In this document: in pieces, positions 6,507-11,896 of the stretch
Layout: every line of letters begins with the position of its first letter
How positions within the stretch are numbered: the stretch's first letter is position 1
Source of the DNA: Hyphomicrobiales bacterium
GTDB taxonomy: Bacteria; Pseudomonadota; Alphaproteobacteria; Rhizobiales; Beijerinckiaceae
Direction of reading: 5' to 3'
Length of the DNA stretch: 11,896 nucleotides
Assembly (NCBI GenBank): GCA_028865375.1
Contig: JAGWKJ010000042.1
Span: 1-11,896 of the forward strand
Program-made: the position numbers and the translations under genes
The notes under the pieces: model-generated
What the model was told of the DNA's origin: nothing
Seen by the model: only the letters and a program-made list of their open reading frames with translations
The model's database searches: none

Positions 6507-7250
6507 TCAGGCGGCGGCCGGCGTCGCCGTCAGGAAATAGTTCACCGAGCGATCGGGCGTCAGCCGCCAGTTCCGCGACAGCGGATCGAACGCCAAGCCC
6601 ATCGCGGCGTCGGGCGCGAGGCCGGCCGCGCGCGCGAAGCCGGCGAGTTCCGCCGGCGTCACGAACTTCGACCAGTCGTGGGTGCCGCGCGGCACCCAGC
6701 GCAACACGTATTCGGCGCCCACGATGGCGAGCGCGTAGGAGAGCGCGGTGCGGTTGATGGTCGACAGCGCGACCAGCCCGCCCGGCGCCACGACGCGCGC
6801 CAGCTCGGCGACGAAGCGCGCCGGATCGACGACGTGCTCGACGACTTCGAGCGCGAGCACGAGGTCGAAGCGGCGGCCCTCGTCGGCGAGCTCGGCGACC
6901 GTGGCGACGCGATAGTCGATGTCGAGGCCGCCGTCTTCGGCGTGGCGGCGGGCGGCCGCGATAGTTGCGCGCGCGGCGTCGATCCCGGTCATCGCGAAGC
7001 CCTGGCGGGCCATCGGCTCGGAGACGATGCCGCCGCCGCAGCCCACGTCGAGCGCGGTCAGGCCGGCGAAGGCGCCCGGCGCGTCGGCCCTGGCGAAGCG
7101 CTCCAGCGCACGGGTCCGCAGGAAGTCGATCCGGACCGGGTTCAGCCGATGCAGCGGCTTCATCGGGCCGGCCGGATCCCACCAGCGCGCGGCCATCGCG
7201 TCGAAGCGCGCGGTCTCGGCGGGATCGACGCCGTCGCGGGGCGCGGTCAC
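6507..7250 (-). CDS. ubiG: Ubiquinone biosynthesis O-methyltransferase UbiG
   Basis: 247 residues, the normal UbiG length. It is an S-adenosylmethionine-dependent methyltransferase that performs both O-methylations of the ubiquinone ring at the membrane surface. Visible features are the UbiG-type opening 'ETARFDAMAARWWDPAGPMK...LHRLNPVRIDF', SAM motif I 'LDVGCGGGIVSEPMA' (67-81), the ribose-binding acidic residue D91 ('GIDAA'), 'LALEVVEHVVDP' (132-143), 'STINRT', and the C-terminal 'WVPRGTHDWSKFVTP' and 'DRSVNYFL'. The start is a GTG at 7250: it gives the standard N-terminus and lies 11 bases after a perfect AGGAGG (7267-7262). Part of that ribosome-binding site lies in the arm of a 9-bp hairpin belonging to a palindromic repeat. 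The frame stays open far upstream through the antisense of lysC, a high-GC artefact. The gene is divergent from lysC. Confidence 0.96.
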   Translation of the reverse strand: MTAPRDGVDPAETARFDAMAARWWDPAGPMKPLHRLNPVRIDFLRTRALERFARADAPGAFAGLTALDVGCGGGIVSEPMARQGFAMTGIDAARATIAAARRHAEDGGLDIDYRVATVAELADEGRRFDLVLALEVVEHVVDPARFVAELARVVAPGGLVALSTINRTALSYALAIVGAEYVLRWVPRGTHDWSKFVTPAELAGFARAAGLAPDAAMGLAFDPLSRNWRLTPDRSVNYFLTATPAAA

Positions 7251-7260
7251 GGGCGCGTCG

Positions 7261-7316
7261 CCCTCCTCCCCCGCGCGGCGGGGGAGGTGGCGAGCGAAGC
7301 GAGACGGAGGGGGCGA
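7261..7316. repeat. REP-like palindromic element, copy 1
   Basis: Two parts. The first is a 9-bp hairpin, CCTCCCCCG (7265-7273) with CGGGGGAGG (7279-7287) around five bases. The second is 'GGCGAGCGAAGCGAGACGG' ending in 'GGAGGGGGCG'. A degenerate copy lies inverted at 7394-7453. The design, a C/G-run hairpin plus a 'CGAAGCG' core, is common between genes in high-GC alphaproteobacteria. It directly abuts the ubiG ribosome-binding site. Confidence 0.75.
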
Positions 7317-7393
7317 GCCTTGCACACGGCCGAACCGGCGGCCTCGGCGTCGACGTCGAACGGTCGGCGCCCGTCGTCGAACGAGCCGGCCGA

Positions 7394-7453
7394 CGCCCCC
7401 TCCACCGCGCTTCGCGCGGTCCCCCTCCCCCGCGCAAGCGCAGGGGAGGGGCG
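7394..7453. repeat. REP-like palindromic element, copy 2 (inverted)
   Basis: This is the mirror copy of the element at 7261-7316. Reading inwards, 'CGCCCCCTCC' is followed by 'ACCGCGCTTCGCGCGGT', a hairpin in its own right, and then CCCTCCCC (7423-7430) pairs with GGGGAGGG (7443-7450). The two copies flank about 77 bases, giving a head-to-head pair as in BIME-type elements. It ends 11 bases before the candidate lysC -35 box. Confidence 0.75.
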
Positions 7454-7464
7454 GCGGCCCCGCG

Positions 7465-7492
7465 TTGACTGGCACGCCGCGTCGGCTATGAA
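7465..7492 (+). promoter_or_regulatory. Candidate lysC promoter
   Basis: TTGACT (7465-7470) and TATGAA (7487-7492) are separated by 16 bases. The match is five of six at -35 and four of six at -10. Transcription would begin near 7499, leaving a leader of about 33 bases before the lysC ATG at 7533. The leader has no obvious Shine-Dalgarno sequence. Confidence 0.45.
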
Positions 7493-7532
7493 GGCGCGCC
7501 CTTCCGGGGCCCCCGCCACCCTGCCCGGTTCC

Positions 7533-8774
7533 ATGTCCCGTCTCGTCCTGAAATTCGGCGGCACGTCCGTCGCCAACGTCGAACGCATCCGCAATGTCGC
7601 CCGCCACGTCAAGCGCGAGGTCGACGCGGGCCACGACGTTGCCGTCGTCGTGTCGGCGATGTCGGGCAAGACCAACGAGCTCGTGGAATGGTGCCGCGAG
7701 GCGGCGCCGATGCACGACGCGCGCGAATACGACGCGGTGGTCGCCTCGGGCGAGATCGTCACCGCGGGCCTGCTGGCGATCGCGCTGCAGGAGTTGGGCG
7801 TGCAAGCGCGCTCCTGGCAGGGCTGGCAGGTGCCGGTGCTGACCTCGGACGCCCACGGCTCGGCGCGCATCGAGGCGGTCGACGGCGCCGAGATCGTCAA
7901 GCGCTTCAAGGAACGCCAGGAGGTCGCGGTGGTCGCGGGCTTTCAGGGCCTGCACGCGCCGACCGGCCGCGTGACGACGCTGGGCCGCGGCGGCTCGGAC
8001 ACCAGCGCGGTGGCGCTGGCGGCCGCCATCGGCGCCGAGCGCTGCGACATCTACACCGACGTCGACGGCGTCTATACGACCGATCCGCGCGTGGTCGCCA
8101 AGGCGCGCCGGCTCGACCGGGTCTCCTACGAGGAGATGCTGGAGATGGCCTCGCTCGGCGCCAAGGTGCTGCAAGTGCGCTCGGTCGAGGTGGCGATGGC
8201 CCACCGGGTGCGCACCTACGTGCGTTCGAGCTTCGACGACCCGGCGGATCCCTCGCCGGGCACGCTGATTTGCGACGAGGACGAGATCATGGAAAAGCAG
8301 GTCGTCACCGGCATCGCGTTCTCGCGCGACGAGGCGCAGATCACGCTGCGCGGGGTCGCCGACAAGCCGGGCGTCGCGGCCGCCATCTTCATGCCGCTGG
8401 CGGAAGCCGGCATCAACGTCGACATGATCATCCAGGTGGTGTCGGACGACGCCTCGACCACCGACATCACCTTCACGGTGCCCGGCGGCGACTATTCGCG
8501 CGCCCGCAAGATCATCGAGGACCGCGGGGCTTCGATCGGCTACCGCTCGTTGCAGGGCGCCAACGACGTCGTGAAGATCTCGGCCATCGGCATCGGCATG
8601 CGCAGCCACGCCGGCGTGGCGGCGAGGGCCTTCAAGGCGCTGGCCGAGAAGGGCGTCAACATCCGGGCCATCACGACCTCCGAGATCAAGTTCTCGGTGC
8701 TGATCGACGCCACCTACACGGAACTCGCGGTGCGCACGCTGCATTCGCTCTACGGCCTCGACAAGGCCGCCTGA
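7533..8774 (+). CDS. lysC: Aspartate kinase
   Basis: 413 residues, the usual size of a monofunctional LysC. It phosphorylates L-aspartate with ATP, the first step towards lysine (and diaminopimelate), threonine and methionine. Visible are the kinase signature 'KFGGTSV' (7-13), 'VVSAMSGKTNELVEW' (39-53), 'TLGRGGSDTSAVALAAAI' (149-166), 'DIYTDVDGVYTTDPR' (172-186) and 'EMASLGAKVLQVRSVE' (204-219). Two C-terminal ACT domains follow (about 265-340 and 345-413) with 'GVADKPGVAAAIF', 'NVDMIIQ' and 'TTSEIKFSVLID', the region where lysine and threonine give feedback control in this family. I chose the ATG at 7533 because 'MSRLVLKFGG' is the standard N-terminus; the in-frame ATG at 7488 overlaps the candidate -10 box. 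Transcription is divergent from ubiG, and the hydrolase gene follows after one base. Confidence 0.97.
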   Translation: MSRLVLKFGGTSVANVERIRNVARHVKREVDAGHDVAVVVSAMSGKTNELVEWCREAAPMHDAREYDAVVASGEIVTAGLLAIALQELGVQARSWQGWQVPVLTSDAHGSARIEAVDGAEIVKRFKERQEVAVVAGFQGLHAPTGRVTTLGRGGSDTSAVALAAAIGAERCDIYTDVDGVYTTDPRVVAKARRLDRVSYEEMLEMASLGAKVLQVRSVEVAMAHRVRTYVRSSFDDPADPSPGTLICDEDEIMEKQVVTGIAFSRDEAQITLRGVADKPGVAAAIFMPLAEAGINVDMIIQVVSDDASTTDITFTVPGGDYSRARKIIEDRGASIGYRSLQGANDVVKISAIGIGMRSHAGVAARAFKALAEKGVNIRAITTSEIKFSVLIDATYTELAVRTLHSLYGLDKAA

Positions 8775-8775
8775 G

Positions 8776-9639
8776 GTGGCGCAGGACGCGGGAACGGACG
8801 CGGCCTCGATCTTCGGCGAGCCGAAGGTCGATTGCCATTGTCACGTGCTCGACCCCGCGATCCATCCCTACGGCGCCGACACGCCCTATCGCCCGGAGGG
8901 CCAGGAGATCGGCACGCCGGCGCAGATGCGCCAGGTGTTCGAGACCTACGGGGTGCAGCGCGCGCTGCTGGTGCAGCCCAATTCCGGCTATGGCTACGAC
9001 AATTCCTGCCTGCTGGCGGCGATCGCCGCCTCGGGAGGCCGCTGGCGCGGCGTGGCGACCGCGCCGCGGGACGCGTCGGTCGAGGATCTCGGACGCCTGA
9101 AGGCGGCGGGGATAGTGGGCGTGGCGATCAACGCCACTTTCCACGGCGTCGATCATTATCGCGACTGGGCGCCGCTGGCCGACAGGCTGGCCGAACTCGA
9201 CCTGTTCCTGCAGGTGCAGGCGGAGGGCGAGCAATGGCTCGCGCTGATGCCGCTGGTGCGGGGCACGCGCGCACGCCTGCTGATCGACCATTGCGGCCGG
9301 CCCGACGCGGCGGCCGGCCTCGGCGCGCCGGCGTTCCGCGCGCTGCTCGACCTCGGGCGCGAAGGACGCGCCATCGCCAAGCTGTCGGGCTACGCCAAGT
9401 TCGCGCGCGAGCCCCATCCCTGCCCGGACGCCTGGCCGTTCGTGCGCGCGCTGGTCGAGGCGTTCGGGCCTCGGAATTGCGTGTGGGGATCGGATTGGCC
9501 GTTCCTGCGCGCGCCCACCCGCGTCGATTACGGGCCGCTGCTGACGCTGTTCGCGCGGCTGTTCCCCGACCCCGCGCTGCGGCGGACGATGATGTGGGAC
9601 AACCCGATCCGGCTGTTCGGCTTCGCGGCGGCGGATTGA
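8776..9639 (+). CDS. Amidohydrolase-2 family hydrolase (LigI-like)
   Basis: 287 residues of the amidohydrolase-2 (PF04909) group, closest in pattern to 2-pyrone-4,6-dicarboxylate lactonase-like 'TIM-barrel metal-dependent hydrolases'. Visible motifs are 'KVDCHCHVLDP' (17-27, H21 and H23), 'LLIDHCGRPD' (168-177, H172), 'KLSGYAKFAR' (202-211), 'VWGSDWPF' (236-243, catalytic-type D240) and the terminal 'MMWDNPIRLFGF'. The family hydrolyses lactones, amides or decarboxylates ring acids; no substrate can be assigned, and no other aromatic-degradation gene is nearby. The start is a GTG at 8776, one base after the lysC stop, with AAGG nine bases upstream; the first internal ATG (codon 51) is past the metal site. 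The tight join to lysC suggests co-transcription and translational coupling, though a functional link with aspartate-family synthesis is not evident. Confidence 0.88.
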   Translation: MAQDAGTDAASIFGEPKVDCHCHVLDPAIHPYGADTPYRPEGQEIGTPAQMRQVFETYGVQRALLVQPNSGYGYDNSCLLAAIAASGGRWRGVATAPRDASVEDLGRLKAAGIVGVAINATFHGVDHYRDWAPLADRLAELDLFLQVQAEGEQWLALMPLVRGTRARLLIDHCGRPDAAAGLGAPAFRALLDLGREGRAIAKLSGYAKFAREPHPCPDAWPFVRALVEAFGPRNCVWGSDWPFLRAPTRVDYGPLLTLFARLFPDPALRRTMMWDNPIRLFGFAAAD

Positions 9640-9662
9640 GGCTTTCGCGGACCAGGAGGAAT

Positions 9663-9748
9663 TGGTGCGGACGGCGGGGGTCGAACCCGCATGGGCATGG
9701 CCCGAGGGATTTTAAGTCCCTTGCGTCTACCGGTTTCGCCACGTCCGC
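9663..9748 (-). tRNA. tRNA-Leu (anticodon TAA)
   Basis: The minus strand folds as a class II tRNA. The acceptor stem is GCGGACG / CGTCCGC with discriminator A at 9666 and an encoded CCA at 9665-9663. The anticodon stem AGGGA / TCCCT encloses loop CTTAAAA, with anticodon TAA at 9714-9712. A long variable arm ('CGGGCCATGCCCATG') and the T arm 'GCGGGTTCGACCCCCGC' complete the leucine type. It reads UUA (and UUG) codons, which should be rare in so GC-rich a genome. It lies 39 bases after tRNA-Trp on the same strand, probably in one transcript. Confidence 0.97.
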
Positions 9749-9787
9749 CGGAGGCTTGGACCATCGCGCCGGCAATTCCACTCGCGC

Positions 9788-9864
9788 TGGCAGGAGTGGA
9801 GGGACTCGAACCCCCAACCCCCGGTTTTGGAGACCGGTGCTCTAGCCGATTGAGCTACACTCCT
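9788..9864 (-). tRNA. tRNA-Trp (anticodon CCA)
   Basis: The minus strand gives acceptor stem AGGAGTG / CACTCCT, D arm 'GCTCAATCGGCTAGAGC', anticodon stem CCGGT / ACCGG with loop CTCCAAA (anticodon CCA), T arm 'GGGGGTTCGAGTCCC', discriminator G at 9791 and encoded CCA at 9790-9788. In many proteobacteria tRNA-Trp precedes secE-nusG; here it is followed by tRNA-Leu. Confidence 0.97.
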
Positions 9865-10113
9865 AGCGCGCGACCTCCTAGCCCGATCCCCCGCGACCCG
9901 CAAGGCGGGTTGGCGGCTTCCCCGCGTCGAAGCGTCATTTGTGCGCGACGATCAAGGTGGCGACGTGCGTTGGGGCTCCGTCGCGAAGTCGCTGGCGGCG
10001 GAGAGGAGGGCGACGGCGACAAGGAAGCCCGCACCGCTTCGTCGCCGCTCTCTCCACGACGACGGAAAGGGCGCCTGGCAAACCCCGGCGGAAGCCTCGC
10101 ACCAGAACCACCA
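9865..10113. other. Intergenic stretch upstream of the tRNA pair
   Basis: No credible gene is seen. A perfect 6-bp hairpin with a three-base loop, ACCCGC-AAG-GCGGGT, lies at 9896-9910 in what would be the leader of the tRNA transcript. No convincing tRNA promoter was recognised. Open frames here are short, compositionally biased and run into the repeats to the right. Confidence 0.5.
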
Positions 10114-10232
10114 CCGTCTTTGCGAGCGAAGCGAAGCAATCCAGTCTTTGCGAAGATCGCGCATTTTGGCGAAGACCGCGCATTTTGCCGGAGGGCGTCT
10201 GGATTGCTTCGCTTCGCCCCTCGCAAAGACGG
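10114..10232. repeat. Inverted-repeat element with long arms (copy 1)
   Basis: The left arm at 10114-10144 (begins CCGTCTTTGCGAG, ends CGAAGCAATCCAG) is matched by the reverse complement of 10199-10232, with only a 3-base insertion. The arms enclose about 54 bases that hold a tandem 19-mer. This is the widespread alphaproteobacterial 'TTGCGAG...GAAGCAATCC' palindrome, here resembling a miniature inverted-repeat element; no transposase is nearby. Peptides such as 'RSEAIQ' and 'LDCFASLAKT' in translations of this region come from the repeat, not from genes. Confidence 0.85.
10150..10187. repeat. Tandem 19-mer inside the inverted-repeat element
   Basis: Two abutting copies at 10150-10168 and 10169-10187 differ at one base: GCGAAGATCGCGCATTTTG and GCGAAGACCGCGCATTTTG. 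They lie in the loop between the arms of the surrounding element. Confidence 0.85.
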
Positions 10233-10289
10233 CGGTGAGCGAGGGACGGCGACTGGTGCGACGCGGCGACATTGCAAGACGTGGCGCGC

Positions 10290-10406
10290 ACCCTCTCACT
10301 GCGGGAAAGGGTTGATGCGGGACGCGTCGGGGTGAGGGTCTTTGACCTCGCGTCTCAATCCTCATCCGGCCCTCCGGGCCAAATCTCCCACCCGGGAGAA
10401 GGGGCG
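10290..10406. repeat. Second palindromic element family, inverted pair
   Basis: The left half (10290-10340) reads 'CCCTCTCACTGCGGGAAAGGG' ... 'GGGGTGAGGG'. The right half (10359-10406) reads 'CCTCATCCGGCCCTCCGGGCC' ... 'GGGAGAAGGGG', which is a degenerate inverted copy. The right half holds two hairpins: GGCCC/GGGCC (10368-10380) and TCTCCC/GGGAGA (10384-10399). 'CCTCATCCGGCCCT...GGGAGAAGG' is a familiar intergenic element in alphaproteobacteria. It could also help end transcripts arriving from either side. Confidence 0.7.
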
Positions 10407-10475
10407 CGTTTGATTGATGCGTCTTGCGATTGGTGGCGTGCCTGATCGTCGGCCGTCGTCGCGCACGAACCACCG

Positions 10476-10578
10476 CCGTCTTTGCGAGCGAAGCGAGGCA
10501 ATCCAGACAGCCGCCGAGCCCACGCCATCTAACTGGGTCCCCCGATTGCTTCGGAGCTCACGCTCCTCGCAATGACGG
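10476..10578. repeat. Inverted-repeat element with long arms (copy 2)
   Basis: The left arm at 10476-10506 is identical to that at 10114-10144 except for one A-to-G change. The right arm (10541-10578, ending CCTCGCAATGACGG) is more diverged, reading 'CCGTCATTGCGAGGAGCG' on the other strand, the form most often seen in related genomes. Left-flank similarity ('GAACCACC') extends slightly beyond the arm in both copies. The element lies about 50 bases from the stop of the SRPBCC gene. Confidence 0.8.
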
Positions 10579-10625
10579 AAAGGGCGCACCGCTCGAGATG
10601 GCGCCGCCGGCGTCGCCCGCCGCCC

Positions 10626-11072
10626 TCACGCACCCTTGCGCAGGGCGGCGGCGATGGGCTCGAAATAGAACATCGGCCAGCCGACGGAAACGTGTTCGGT
10701 CCAGCTCGGGAACATCGGCGACGCGCCTTCCGGGATGCCGTCCTGGTCGAGCGCGAGGCGGCAGCCGGCACCCTCGGGCGCGAGGGTCAATCGAACCAAC
10801 GAGTAGAGTCCCTCCGGCCAGACCTGGAAGCGCCAGGCCTGCACGATGGTCCTGACGGGGATCAGCTCGATCTGCCGTCCGTGGATCAATCCGCCGAACA
10901 GCGAGAACGCCGAGCCCGGCTCGGTGGACAGTTCCGTCGGCCGCCCGTCGGTGCAGGCCATGAAGTCCGCGCGGTCGGTCAGGACGCGGAATAGCCGGTC
11001 CGGCGGCGCCGAGAATGAATGTTCCAGATGGATGTGCATATGGTCGACCCCAGCCCGTGCGTGGCGCAGCAT
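10626..11072 (-). CDS. SRPBCC (AHSA1/START-like) protein
   Basis: 148 residues with the small helix-grip layout of the SRPBCC superfamily: 'HMHIHLEHSFSAPPDRLFRVLTDRADFMACTDG' at the N-terminus, beta strands with 'FSLFGGLIHGRQIELIPVRTIVQAWRF' in the middle, and the AHSA1-like end 'DQDGIPEG...W...VGWPMFYFEPIAAALRKG'. Members bind hydrophobic ligands in a deep pocket or act as Hsp90-activator-like proteins; no ligand can be assigned. I chose the ATG at 11072 because 'AAGGGGTGAC' immediately precedes it, but the internal ATG at 11039 ('MHIHLEHSF') would better fit the domain start. The start lies one base after the stop of the E2 gene, so the two are almost certainly translated from one mRNA. A repeat-rich region follows its stop. 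Confidence 0.8.
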   Translation of the reverse strand: MLRHARAGVDHMHIHLEHSFSAPPDRLFRVLTDRADFMACTDGRPTELSTEPGSAFSLFGGLIHGRQIELIPVRTIVQAWRFQVWPEGLYSLVRLTLAPEGAGCRLALDQDGIPEGASPMFPSWTEHVSVGWPMFYFEPIAAALRKGA

Positions 11073-11073
11073 G

Positions 11074-11896
11074 TCACCCCTTGAACCGCGCCGCCAGCAT
11101 CGCCGGCGCCTCGATCGCCCGCTTGACGGCCGCCACGAAGGCGGCGGCGTCGTGGCCGTCGACGGCGCGGTGGTCGAACGAGGCCGACAGGTTGGCCATG
11201 CGACGCGCCACGATCGCGCCACCGCGCACGGCCGGCCGCTCGCCGATGCGGCCGACGCCGAGGATGGCGACCTCCGGCGGGTTGAGGATCGGCGTCGAGG
11301 CGAGGCCGCCCAACGCGCCGAGGCTGGTGACGGTGATCGTCGAGCCGGACAGTTCGGCCGGCGTGGCGGTTCCCTCGCGCGCCGCCTTCGCCAGCCGTTC
11401 GACCTCGGCGCCGACGACGCGCACGTCCAGGCGCTCGACGGCCTTGACGACGGGGACCATCAGCCCGCGCGGCGTATGGGTCGCGATGCCGACGTTGACC
11501 GACGAATAGCGGCGGATCACGCCCTCGGCCGCCAGCCAATGTGCGTTGCATTCTGGATGCGCGCCGAGCGCGTGGACCAGCGCGCGAACGACGAAGGCGA
11601 GCGGCGACAGCTTCGCTGCGCCCGGCGCCGCGGCGAGCCGCGCGCGCAGCGCCTCGAGTTCGGTGAAGTCGACTTCCTCCACATAGGTGAAATGGGGGAT
11701 GTCGCGCTTGGCCGCGGCCAGCCGTTCGGCGATGCGCCGGCGCAGGCCGGCGATCTTGACGTCCGCGTGCGCGCCCTCGACGCGCGGCGCCGGCGGGGCG
11801 GCCTGCGTTCGCCCGCCCGCGCGTGCGGTCAGCGCCGCATCGAGGTCGGCGTGCAGCACGCGGCCCTCGGGCCCCGTGCCGGCGACGCCGGCGAGC
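11074..11896 (-). CDS. E2 acyltransferase of a 2-oxoacid dehydrogenase complex, 5' truncated
   Basis: 273 residues are visible; the frame is open to the window edge, so the lipoyl domain and most of the E3/E1-binding domain are outside. The fragment begins at the end of the peripheral-subunit-binding domain ('LAGVAGTGPEGRVLHADLDAA'), passes an Ala/Pro linker and enters the catalytic domain: 'IAGLRRRIAERLAAAKRDIP', 'HFTYVEEVDFTELEALRARL', 'NVGIATHTPRGLMVPVVKA', 'GSTITVTSLGALGG' and the active-site motif 'SFDHRAVDGHDAAAF' with its catalytic His and Asp. The enzyme passes the acyl group from lipoamide to CoA. 'IPHFTYVEEVD' favours a branched-chain (BkdB-like) enzyme over the pyruvate or 2-oxoglutarate type, but E1 genes, which would settle it, should lie beyond the right end. 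The SRPBCC gene follows after one base. Confidence 0.92.
   Translation of the reverse strand, partial: LAGVAGTGPEGRVLHADLDAALTARAGGRTQAAPPAPRVEGAHADVKIAGLRRRIAERLAAAKRDIPHFTYVEEVDFTELEALRARLAAAPGAAKLSPLAFVVRALVHALGAHPECNAHWLAAEGVIRRYSSVNVGIATHTPRGLMVPVVKAVERLDVRVVGAEVERLAKAAREGTATPAELSGSTITVTSLGALGGLASTPILNPPEVAILGVGRIGERPAVRGGAIVARRMANLSASFDHRAVDGHDAAAFVAAVKRAIEAPAMLAARFKG

Noticed and set aside
7488..7532. Upstream in-frame ATG for lysC
   Set aside because: It overlaps the candidate -10 box, lacks a ribosome-binding site, and would add 15 residues before the standard 'SRLVLKFGG' start.
7251..8744. Minus-strand frame continuous with ubiG and antisense to the whole of lysC
   Set aside because: The part upstream of the GTG at 7250 has biased composition (His, Arg, Asp, Val) and is the mirror of lysC codons; UbiG is complete without it.
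9855..10473. Several open frames of 100-170 codons in the repeat region, on both strands
   Set aside because: They read through the inverted-repeat arms (telltale 'RSEAIQ', 'DCFASLAKT') and have no domain or consistent start signal.
10114..10578. CRISPR array suggested by repeated segments
   Set aside because: Only two copies of the arm in the same orientation, about 330 bases apart, with inverted partners; no regular short spacers.
9640..10625. Integrated element at the tRNA genes
   Set aside because: No integrase, no second copy of a tRNA 3' end, and no phage or plasmid genes are visible in the window.

Overview
The window comes from a very GC-rich alphaproteobacterium, most likely of the Rhodospirillales/Rhizobiales type. 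This rests on the strong G/C bias at third codon positions, a DUF4175 (TIGR02302-type) protein, a rhizobial-type betaine-homocysteine methyltransferase, divergent ubiG and lysC, and intergenic palindromes of the 'GCGAGCGAAGC...GCAATCC' kind. The assignment is by eye, without a database search. Almost all sequence is accounted for by ten protein genes (two cut by the window ends), two tRNAs and several families of inverted-repeat elements.

Layout. 1-1819 (+): C-terminal two thirds or so of a DUF4175 protein. 1904-2896 (+): betaine/homocysteine S-methyltransferase-like enzyme. 2925-5273 (-): a three-gene copper-handling cluster read right to left, namely a small exported Cys/Met-containing protein, a Tat-exported multicopper oxidase and an exported DUF411 protein. 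5354-6466 (+): RluA-family pseudouridine synthase, divergent from the copper cluster. 6507-7250 (-): ubiG. 7533-8774 (+): lysC, divergent from ubiG across a gap of about 280 bases holding a head-to-head pair of palindromic elements. 8776-9639 (+): amidohydrolase-2 family hydrolase one base after lysC. 9663-9864 (-): tRNA-Trp(CCA) followed by tRNA-Leu(TAA). 9865-10625: about 760 bases without a credible gene but packed with inverted-repeat elements. 10626-11896 (-): 5'-truncated E2 acyltransferase of a 2-oxoacid dehydrogenase complex, followed one base later by a small SRPBCC protein.

How the genes work together. The best functional unit is the copper cluster. A likely promoter, giving a near-leaderless transcript, precedes the small exported protein; a 67-base gap with a stable hairpin leads to the oxidase; 32 bases separate the oxidase from DUF411. 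All three products carry export signals, which suggests periplasmic Cu(I) oxidation or sequestration. The oxidase has leucine where CueO-like enzymes have the axial methionine of the type 1 copper, and a Met/Gly-rich loop. The other genes are core metabolism: methionine synthesis, aspartate-family amino acids, ubiquinone, rRNA modification and 2-oxoacid oxidation.

I found no clearly new defence or mobile system. The less ordinary observations are the copper cluster, the palindromic elements (one appears to supply the ubiG ribosome-binding site, another may have extended the methyltransferase C-terminus), and a composite element with a nested tandem 19-mer.
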